Source: CAZLBV01 sp964557845
Lineage (GTDB): Bacteria > Acidobacteriota > Aminicenantia > Aminicenantales > Aminicenantaceae
DNA length: 5,267 nt
Assembly (NCBI GenBank): GCA_964557845.1
Contig: CAZLBV010000350.1
Span: 1 to 5,267, forward strand
Reading direction: 5' to 3'
The notes below the pieces were generated by a model that saw only the letters and a list, made by a program, of their open reading frames with translations, had not been told where the DNA came from and did not search any database. Both the position numbers and the translations under genes were made by a program. Positions 1-5,267 of this stretch are shown in pieces. Positions within the stretch are counted from its first letter, which is position 1; every line of letters starts with the position of its first letter.

Positions 1-20
1 GGTCGTTGCCGGGTTTTTTT
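1..20 (+). terminator. Tail of a probable intrinsic terminator of an upstream gene, cut by the window edge
   Basis: The window opens with a G/C-rich stretch ending in GCCGGG, directly followed by seven T residues (14-20). That is the look of the 3' arm and U-tract of a rho-independent terminator. The matching 5' arm would lie left of position 1, so pairing cannot be verified. If correct, it isolates the RRM gene from whatever lies upstream. Confidence 0.4.
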
Positions 21-170
21 GTATTAGGCGGATTATTGGCTAATTGAATCATATGTCTCGTACAAATTGAATTCATGCCTTTTCCGTAATTTAAGGTAAA
101 AGATGTTAAGAAGTGCGAGACCTTCGTTTGAGGGGGTATCCTTTCTTAAAACATGTGATCAGGAGAAAAA

Positions 171-488
171 ATGAACATCTACGCAGGTAATTTGTCTTGG
201 GAACTTAATGAAGACGAATTACGACAACTTTTTGAGGAATTTGGGGAGGTATCTTCCGCATCAATCATTAAAGATAAGTTCAGTGGAAGATCCAAGGGAT
301 TCGGATTTGTTGAAATGCCTAATAAGGAAGAGGCAGAATCCGCCATTAACTCACTCAATGGAAAAGAAGTAAAGGGCCGCAATCTTAAGGTAAATGAGGC
401 TCGGAGCAGAACGGATGACCGCCGGGATCGTGGATTCGGCGGTGGACGAGGACGGCGCCCGGGTAAGTTTGGAAATCGCCGGTTTTAA
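171..488 (+). CDS. Small RNA-binding protein, single RRM domain with Gly/Arg-rich tail
   Basis: This is a 105-residue cytoplasmic RNA-binding protein. One RNA recognition motif spans about residues 2-76. RNP2 is IYAGNL (3-8) and RNP1 is KGFGFVEM (42-49), and the RNA-stacking aromatics Y4, F44 and F46 are all present. The length and the ELNEDELRQLFEEFGEV helix are typical of the bacterial RRM family, whose cyanobacterial members are often cold-induced and bind single-stranded RNA. The tail (about 77-105) is disordered-looking, has about ten arginines and a GFGGGRGRR stretch resembling eukaryotic RGG tails, and probably adds non-specific RNA affinity. The start is fixed by AGGAG at 161-165, five bases before the ATG. 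The gene probably stands alone: a terminator-like tail lies upstream and 186 bases with a hairpin lie downstream. I saw no convincing -35/-10 pair in 21-160. The specific RNA targets are unknown. Confidence 0.95.
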   Translation: MNIYAGNLSWELNEDELRQLFEEFGEVSSASIIKDKFSGRSKGFGFVEMPNKEEAESAINSLNGKEVKGRNLKVNEARSRTDDRRDRGFGGGRGRRPGKFGNRRF

Positions 489-518
489 TTTATATTAGTA
501 ATTAATCACATCTAAGGT

Positions 519-560
519 TGGGGACAAGTACTGAAATAATACATTCAGTGCATGTCCCTA
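519..560. repeat. Long imperfect inverted repeat (REP/MITE-like hairpin) between the RRM gene and lacZ
   Basis: GGGACAAGTACTGAA (521-535) pairs with TTCAGTGCATGTCCC (544-558) around an eight-base loop (536-543). The fifteen-position stem has one A-A mismatch and one G-U wobble. T519-A560 and a G520-U559 wobble extend it. No T-run follows (the next bases are CTCTCTAATT), so it is a poor intrinsic terminator, although it may still protect or end the RRM transcript. The GGGGACA...TGTCCC ends remind me of palindromic repeats mobilised by REP-associated Y1 transposases in many bacteria. That resemblance is from memory, and only one copy is visible here. Confidence 0.5.
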
Positions 561-609
561 CTCTCTAATTGTTGTGTTTTAAGTGTATTAGTCTGGCCTG
601 ATTTATTAA

Positions 610-637
610 TTGAAACATCTTCCCTCTTTTAGATAAT
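610..637 (+). promoter_or_regulatory. Candidate sigma-70-type promoter for lacZ
   Basis: TTGAAA (610-615) and GATAAT (632-637) match the -35 and -10 consensus at five of six positions each, with a 16-base spacer. Transcription would start near 644, giving a leader of about 30 bases before the ATG at 675. TATGAT at 643-648 is an alternative -10 but lacks a suitably spaced -35. The call rests on consensus matching in AT-rich DNA, so it is tentative. Confidence 0.35.
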
Positions 638-654
638 TCCGGTATGATATCTCT

Positions 655-674
655 AAAAAAAGGAGAGAGAGAGG
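655..674 (+). promoter_or_regulatory. lacZ ribosome-binding region made of an A7 run and a GA dinucleotide repeat
   Basis: Seven A residues (655-661) run into AGGAG (661-665), then an alternating GA tract (663-673), then the ATG at 675. The AGGAG core sits nine bases before the start, and GAGG (671-674) directly abuts it. The whole stretch is purine, so it should be unstructured and strongly ribosome-binding. Short pyrimidine tracts upstream (TCTCT at 650-654 and CCTCT near 623-627) could pair with it. The tract supports the chosen lacZ start. Confidence 0.7.
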
Positions 675-3600
675 ATGGTTTCATTATCTAAAAAATTAAA
701 AACAGCCATTTTTATTTCTGTGTTTTTTGCTGGAATAGGATTTAATCCTCTTTGGGCACAGCCGCTGGAGAGCAATGACTGGGAAAATCCAGAGAAGATC
801 TCGGAAAATAAAGAGCCGGGGCATTGTACTTTAATACCTTATGCTAATTTTAACAAAGCGGTTGAAGGGGATCGTTATAATTCAAGCTTTTTTTACTCTC
901 TTAACGGGATCTGGAAATTCAACTGGGTTAAAAAGCCGGCTGACCGGCCGATAGATTTCTATAAAACGGATTATGATACCAGTACTTGGGATGATATCCC
1001 GGTTCCCGGCAACTGGCAGCTTCAAGGTTACGGCATACCGATCTATCTTAACAGCCCGTATCCGTTTAAAAAGGATCCTCCCTATATTCAACATGATTAC
1101 AATCCGGTGGGATCATTCAGAAAAGAATTTACCGTTCCAGAAGGCTGGAAGGGGAGGCAGGTCTTTATCCATTTTGACGGCGTGGAATCCGCTTTTTATC
1201 TCTGGGTTAACGGCGAAAAAGTCGGTTACAGCCAGGGCAGCCGAACTCCGGCTGAATTTAATATTACTTCTTTTTTAAACACCGGGTCGAATCTGGTCGC
1301 GGTTGAAGTATACCGCTGGTCGGATGGATCCTATCTGGAATGCCAGGATTTCTGGAGACTCTCCGGGATTTTCCGCAATGTTTATCTATTTTCTACACCG
1401 GTCGTTCATATCCGGGATTTTGAGGTTTTGACAGAGTTGGACGAGGACTATCAGGATGCCATGCTCAAGGTCAATGCCCGGATTAAAAATTATGGGGATA
1501 CAGAGGCCAGTGATCACACCTTAGAACTTATCCTGCTTGATGACGAGAATAAACCGGTCCAGGGAGAAATACTCACGGAGGGGCAAAGCGAATACATAGC
1601 TCCTGACGCTGAGGGGATAGTAAAAATGAAAGCAGAGATCAAAGATCCTTTGAAATGGTCGGCTGAATACCCCCATCTGTATACGTTTATCCTCCAGATG
1701 AAAAACCAGGACGGCGAGATCATCGAAATAGAAAGCGCCAAGGTCGGATTCCGCAAGGTAGAGATCGCCAAAGGACAGCTTCTTGTTAACGGCCAGCCGG
1801 TCCTGCTCAAAGGAGTCAATCGGCATGAACATGATCCTTTAACCGGGCATTATGTTACCCGGGAATCCATGCTTCAGGATATCCTGCTTATGAAACAGCA
1901 CAATATCAACACAGTGCGCACCTGCCATTATCCTGATGATCCCCAATGGTATGAGCTCTGTGATCAATACGGGATCTATCTTATTGATGAAGCCAATATC
2001 GAATCCCATGGGATGGGTTACAGGCCGGATGTGACTCTGGCCAATAAACCCGAGTGGAAAAAAGCGCACCTGGACCGGATCATACGGATGGTGGAAAGGG
2101 ATAAAAATCATCCATCGGTAATCGTCTGGTCCATGGGAAATGAGGCCGGTGACGGGACCAATTTTCAGGCTGCCAGCGAGTGGCTTCGCCGCCGGGATCC
2201 TTCCCGTCCGGTTCATTATGAGCGGGCTCAGCTGCGTGCTCATACCGATATCTACTGTCCCATGTATGCTCCGATCGAGCATATCGTTAAGTATGCCCAG
2301 GAAAAACAGGACCGGCCGTTGATACTGTGTGAATATGCCCATGCCATGGGAAATTCGGTCGGAAATCTCCAGGATTACTGGGATGAGATCGAAAAGTATG
2401 ACCATCTCCAGGGTGGGAGTATCTGGGATTGGGTCGATCAGGGGATCGAAAAGATCACACCGAAAGGGGAGAAATACTGGGGTTACGGCGGTGATTTCGG
2501 CGATACCTTTCATGACGGGAATTTCTGTATCAATGGTCTGGTGCTTCCTGACCGGAGTGTAACTCCCAAGTTATTAGAGGTAAAAAAGGTCTATCAAAAT
2601 ATAGATTTCAAGGGTGTAGACCTTGATTCCGGAAAAGTTGAGATCAAAAATAAATTCTATTTCACCGATCTTAATGAATTTAAATTTGTCTGGAGATTGT
2701 TCGAGGATGGTAAAGAACTGCAGGGGGGAATACTGCCGGCTCTGGAAATGCGGCCTGGAGAGAGCAAAATTTTACTCCTCCATTATAAACGGCCGACTAT
2801 AAAACCCGGCTCAGAATACTGGCTGCAAATAAGCGCGCATCTAAAAGAAGATACTTCCTGGGCATCTAAAGGATATGAGGTTGCAGCCGAACAGATAAAG
2901 CTTTCCTGGTATGAAAAGGCTGCACCTATTGACACCGAAGACCTTCCTCCGATTTCTATGGAAGAAATAGATGATAAAGTATTTATTACCGGCAAGGATT
3001 TTAAGATCGAATTCGATAAAACCAGCGGAATGCTTTGCTCTTATTTGCACCAGGGAGAGGAGCTGATCAAGACCGGTCTTAAGCCGAATTTCTGGAGGGC
3101 ACCGACAGATAATGATTTCGGCAATAATATGGATGAGCGCTGTGCTGTTTGGAAAGAAGCCAGCGCCGCTCAAGAGCTTAAAGATGTCCAGGTTAAGAAG
3201 GTCTCATCCTCCGAAGCAGAACTTATTTTTTATTATTTTCTGCCGGCAGTTCGATCCGGTCTTAAAGCTGCTTATAAAGTCCTCGGAAACGGTGATATTA
3301 TTGTAACAACAGAATTGGAGATAGGTGAAGGCGAGCTTCCGGAGCTTCCCCGGCTCGGCCTGCGGATGCAGATCCCGGGCGAGTACAATAAGGTTAAATG
3401 GTATGGAAGGGGCCCGCATGAGAACTACTGCGACCGGAAAACCAGCGCCTTTGTGGGGGTTTATAAAAGCACTGTGGAAGATCTTTACGTCCCCTATATC
3501 AGCCCTCAGGAAAACGGCACCCGAACGGATATAAGATGGGCTGCATTATCCGATGATAAAGGAACCGGTCTGCTTTTATCCGGAATGGATCTGCTGAGCC

Positions 3601-3821
3601 TATCCGCCCTCCGGTATACCATAGAAGACCTGACCCAGGAAAGCCGGGGAACCAAACATACCATCGATCTTAAAGAGCGGGATTTCATTGATGTGTGTGT
3701 GGATCTAAAGCAGATGGGTGTGGGCGGCGACAATTCTTGGGGAGCCCGTCCCCATCCCCAATATACCCTGCCCCCGCAGAATTACACCTTTTCTTTCCGC
3801 CTCAGTCCTTTAAAAAATTAG
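675..3821 (+). CDS. lacZ: Exported GH2 beta-galactosidase (LacZ family), complete
   Basis: This 1048-residue glycoside hydrolase removes terminal beta-D-galactose from oligosaccharides or glycans by the retaining mechanism. Residues 1-28 form a Sec signal peptide (KKLK, hydrophobic core, cleavage likely after LWA), so it acts in the periplasm or outside, unlike cytoplasmic E. coli LacZ. Domains follow the LacZ order: sugar-binding jelly roll (about 55-238), Ig-like (240-360), TIM barrel (362-655), second Ig-like (670-760) and beta-galactosidase small chain (765-1045). The acid/base is E490 (WSMGNEAG) and the nucleophile is E553 (CEYAHAMGN). By alignment from memory, the other E. coli site residues are kept: N113, D225, H384, H418, E443 and H445 (Mg2+), H556, W584, F617 and N620 (Na+), and W1022. 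Length is close to the E. coli enzyme (about 1024) plus the signal peptide. No permease or regulator gene is adjacent, so a lac-type operon is not indicated. The natural substrate may be a galactoside other than lactose. Confidence 0.96.
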   Translation: MVSLSKKLKTAIFISVFFAGIGFNPLWAQPLESNDWENPEKISENKEPGHCTLIPYANFNKAVEGDRYNSSFFYSLNGIWKFNWVKKPADRPIDFYKTDYDTSTWDDIPVPGNWQLQGYGIPIYLNSPYPFKKDPPYIQHDYNPVGSFRKEFTVPEGWKGRQVFIHFDGVESAFYLWVNGEKVGYSQGSRTPAEFNITSFLNTGSNLVAVEVYRWSDGSYLECQDFWRLSGIFRNVYLFSTPVVHIRDFEVLTELDEDYQDAMLKVNARIKNYGDTEASDHTLELILLDDENKPVQGEILTEGQSEYIAPDAEGIVKMKAEIKDPLKWSAEYPHLYTFILQMKNQDGEIIEIESAKVGFRKVEIAKGQLLVNGQPVLLKGVNRHEHDPLTGHYVTRESMLQDILLMKQHNINTVRTCHYPDDPQWYELCDQYGIYLIDEANIESHGMGYRPDVTLANKPEWKKAHLDRIIRMVERDKNHPSVIVWSMGNEAGDGTNFQAASEWLRRRDPSRPVHYERAQLRAHTDIYCPMYAPIEHIVKYAQEKQDRPLILCEYAHAMGNSVGNLQDYWDEIEKYDHLQGGSIWDWVDQGIEKITPKGEKYWGYGGDFGDTFHDGNFCINGLVLPDRSVTPKLLEVKKVYQNIDFKGVDLDSGKVEIKNKFYFTDLNEFKFVWRLFEDGKELQGGILPALEMRPGESKILLLHYKRPTIKPGSEYWLQISAHLKEDTSWASKGYEVAAEQIKLSWYEKAAPIDTEDLPPISMEEIDDKVFITGKDFKIEFDKTSGMLCSYLHQGEELIKTGLKPNFWRAPTDNDFGNNMDERCAVWKEASAAQELKDVQVKKVSSSEAELIFYYFLPAVRSGLKAAYKVLGNGDIIVTTELEIGEGELPELPRLGLRMQIPGEYNKVKWYGRGPHENYCDRKTSAFVGVYKSTVEDLYVPYISPQENGTRTDIRWAALSDDKGTGLLLSGMDLLSLSALRYTIEDLTQESRGTKHTIDLKERDFIDVCVDLKQMGVGGDNSWGARPHPQYTLPPQNYTFSFRLSPLKN

Positions 3822-3833
3822 CCTGAACCATTC

Positions 3834-3874
3834 ATGAATAATCCAGGTTAAAAGAAATAACCTGGACTATTCAT
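3834..3874 (+). terminator. Strong hairpin just after the lacZ stop codon, possible terminator or mRNA 3' end
   Basis: A 17-base arm (3834-3850) pairs with 3858-3874 with a single A-C mismatch around the seven-base loop AAAGAAA. The core is CCAGGTTA with TAACCTGG. It begins 12 bases after the lacZ stop, where a terminator or mRNA-stabilising hairpin is expected. Against a classical intrinsic terminator, the bases after the stem on the + strand are A6 (3875-3880), not T, and the minus-strand reading lacks a T-run too. It may therefore be a transcript-end stabiliser, part of a factor-dependent terminator, or a mobile palindrome. Confidence 0.45.
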
Positions 3875-4251
3875 AAAAAATGCCGAAATGAACATTGTAA
3901 TTTGAATATTGAATATTCCATGAGCTATCCAGCCAGATATTTTAAAAAAGCTTCAACCCAATAAAGTGGTGGTGATCTATCCGAAAATCCGCCTTGGCTG
4001 GCATAAAACACTGATGTCATTTCAGATAGGATAATTGGGGGGTGCCTATTTTTGCTTACGATTGATTTTTGAACGGTAAAATTGAATTTAAGATCTTAGT
4101 AAGATTATACATATTATAAATAGTTAGAATTATTCAGCCAGAGCAGATCCTCTGCCGATCCTCATATAAAAGGATAGATGTTTTCTATATATTCGCACAA
4201 GAGCCATTCATTTCCAACATATCACTAAAAGACTTTCAAAGCTGATCCTGT

Positions 4252-4267
4252 TTCATGAATATATTCA
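4252..4267. promoter_or_regulatory. Overlapping palindromes upstream of the antiporter gene, possible operator
   Basis: TTCATGAA (4252-4259) overlaps the perfect 12-base palindrome TGAATATATTCA (4256-4267), so three TTCA/TGAA half-sites lie in a row. A TTGAAA hexamer follows at 4270-4275 and a TACAAT at 4288-4293, although their 12-base spacing is too short for one promoter. The position, 87 bases before the antiporter ATG, suits a regulator-binding site. AT-rich DNA produces short palindromes by chance, so support is limited. Confidence 0.25.
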
Positions 4268-4353
4268 GTTTGAAAAATCATTATTCTTACAATACGGTTG
4301 CTTTTTGCCCTTAATTCAAATAATATTGCCTTCTAAATAAAGGAAAAACATTT

Positions 4354-5267
4354 ATGGCAGAAGAAAGAAAAGAAGCACATGTTTTAATGGCATTAATACC
4401 GGTGATTTTTCTAGTCGGGGCTCTATTTGTGTCCATCGTCCTTCTAAAACAGCAGGCCCATATTCCTCTCATCCTGGCAGCAGCTGTAGCTGCGATAGTG
4501 GCTTATTTTCTCAAATATACCTGGAATGAGATCCAGGAGGGCATCATCCAGGGGATCAACATGGCCATGGCCGCGATCTTGATCTTGATGATAGTCGGCA
4601 CCATGATCGGTACCTGGATATCAGGAGGAATCGTCCCATCCATGATCTATTACGGACTTAAAATTCTGTCTCCCGGTATTTTTCTGGCAGCCACCATGAT
4701 CATCTGTTCGGTGGTCTCTCTCGGTACCGGCTCGTCCTGGTCCACAGCCGGAACAGTCGGAGTGGCCCTGGTAGGAGTGGGGCAAGGCTTGGGCATACCC
4801 CCTGCGATGATAGGAGGAGCTATCATCTCCGGAGCTTATTTTGGAGATAAAATGTCACCCCTTTCGGATACCACCAATCTTGCTCCCGCTGTAGCCGGCA
4901 CCGATCTCTTTTCTCATATCCGGCATATGGTCTATACTGTTGTACCCGGATATGTTATCGCGCTGGGACTCTTTATTTTCCTCGGTTTGAGATTTGCCGG
5001 TGGTCTTCTCGACTCCCAAAATATAGATATCATGCTGTCAACCATGAAAGCTAATTTTTTCATTCATCCTATCCTTCTTCTTCCCCCATTACTGGTTATT
5101 GTTATGGTGGTGAGAAAGGTTCCTCCTTTGCCGGCGCTTTTGGGTGGGACTATTCTGGGGGCTTTGTTTGCGGGATTTGCTCAACAACAAAATTTGGCCA
5201 AAATTATAGAGTCAGCTTTCAGCGGTTATGTTTCTGACTCCGGTGTTCCTATGGTGGATGAGCTCCT
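4354..5267 (+). CDS. nhaC: NhaC-type Na+/H+ antiporter, N-terminal 304 residues (cut by window end)
   Basis: This is an inner-membrane secondary transporter that exchanges cytoplasmic Na+ for external H+, supporting pH and salt homeostasis. The reading frame is open from the ATG to the window edge. Family proteins are usually about 450-500 residues, so roughly one third is missing. The strongest marker is GDKMSPLSDTTNLAPA (164-179), the NhaC/Na+-antiporter signature with polar and acidic residues inside the membrane. GTGSSWSTAGTVGVAL (123-138) before it is also typical. Hydrophobic segments lie at about 10-32, 36-53, 70-89, 104-122, 131-148, 150-163, 194-213, 234-252 and 255-274. The start is set by AAGGA (4340-4344), nine bases upstream; the next in-frame ATG (codon 12) lies inside the first membrane segment and has no such site. 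Paralogues in the same superfamily exchange malate/Na+-lactate or other solutes (MleN-like), so substrate specificity is less certain than the fold. The 532-base gap before it suggests its own promoter. Confidence 0.92.
   Translation, partial: MAEERKEAHVLMALIPVIFLVGALFVSIVLLKQQAHIPLILAAAVAAIVAYFLKYTWNEIQEGIIQGINMAMAAILILMIVGTMIGTWISGGIVPSMIYYGLKILSPGIFLAATMIICSVVSLGTGSSWSTAGTVGVALVGVGQGLGIPPAMIGGAIISGAYFGDKMSPLSDTTNLAPAVAGTDLFSHIRHMVYTVVPGYVIALGLFIFLGLRFAGGLLDSQNIDIMLSTMKANFFIHPILLLPPLLVIVMVVRKVPPLPALLGGTILGALFAGFAQQQNLAKIIESAFSGYVSDSGVPMVDEL

Larger units (their letters stand above)
3822..4353. other. Long AT-rich intergenic region between lacZ and the antiporter gene
   Basis: These 532 bases hold no gene I can support on either strand. 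After the lacZ hairpin come a GAATATT direct repeat ending in a GAATATTC palindrome (3904-3918), a 36-codon open stretch without start or ribosome site (3924-4031), and a G-run (4037-4042). There are also two GATCCTC copies eleven bases apart (4146-4152 and 4157-4163) and a palindrome pair at 4252-4267. Several promoter-like hexamers occur, such as TTGAAT at 4082-4087 with TATACA at 4106-4111, but the AT-richness makes such matches weak. It is long for a bacterial spacer and may hold the antiporter's promoter and leader, a small RNA, or decayed sequence. Confidence 0.6.

Noticed and set aside
67..92. TTGAAT and TAATTT as the RRM gene promoter
   Set aside because: The spacing is 14 bases and both matches are weak, so no confident promoter could be assigned.
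1839..2513. 224-codon open frame on the minus strand inside lacZ
   Set aside because: It lies wholly opposite the conserved catalytic barrel of lacZ, its translation shows no recognisable domain, and no ribosome site is evident. It is a shadow of the real gene.
2841..3173. 110-codon open frame on the minus strand inside lacZ
   Set aside because: It overlaps the small-chain domain region of lacZ, with no independent coding evidence.
3920..3964. 14-codon ATG open frame after lacZ
   Set aside because: It has no Shine-Dalgarno sequence, is very short, and sits in AT-rich DNA full of chance starts and stops.
3929..4001. CCAGCCA...TGGCTGG inverted repeat
   Set aside because: Only seven bases pair across a loop of about 59 bases, so it is likely chance.
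4270..4293. TTGAAA and TACAAT as an antiporter promoter
   Set aside because: The hexamers are good individually but separated by only 12 bases, too short for a sigma-70 promoter.

Overview
The window carries three protein genes on the + strand: a small single-RRM RNA-binding protein (171-488), a full-length exported GH2 beta-galactosidase of the LacZ type (675-3821), and the first 304 codons of an NhaC-type Na+/H+ antiporter (4354 to the window edge). No rRNA, tRNA, CRISPR array or recognisable transposase gene is visible. I found no evidence of an undescribed multi-gene system. The points worth a second look lie in the non-coding DNA and in details of the beta-galactosidase.

The organism looks like a Gram-negative bacterium of moderate G+C. 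The beta-galactosidase starts with a Sec-type signal peptide, which implies an export compartment. All three genes have purine-rich Shine-Dalgarno sequences at normal spacing, which argues against a typical Bacteroidetes genome, where such sites are weak. Glycine/arginine-tailed RRM proteins and exported LacZ-family enzymes of this kind are common, from general knowledge, in FCB/PVC-type bacteria and related uncultured phyla. There is no phylogenetic marker here, so this placement is only a guess.

Layout: 1-20 looks like the last arm and T-run of a terminator belonging to a gene upstream of the window. 21-170 is the leader of the RRM gene. 489-674 separates the RRM gene from lacZ and holds a long imperfect hairpin (519-560) that looks more like a palindromic repeat than a terminator, a candidate promoter, and a GA-repeat ribosome-binding region. 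A second long hairpin (3834-3874) follows the lacZ stop codon. 3822-4353 is a 532-base AT-rich gap with small palindromes and direct repeats but no supportable gene. The antiporter then begins and runs off the right edge.

The three genes do not form an obvious pathway. The spacing (186 and 532 bases) and the intervening hairpins suggest three separate transcription units: a housekeeping or stress RNA-binding protein, a periplasmic or surface glycan hydrolase, and an ion-homeostasis transporter.
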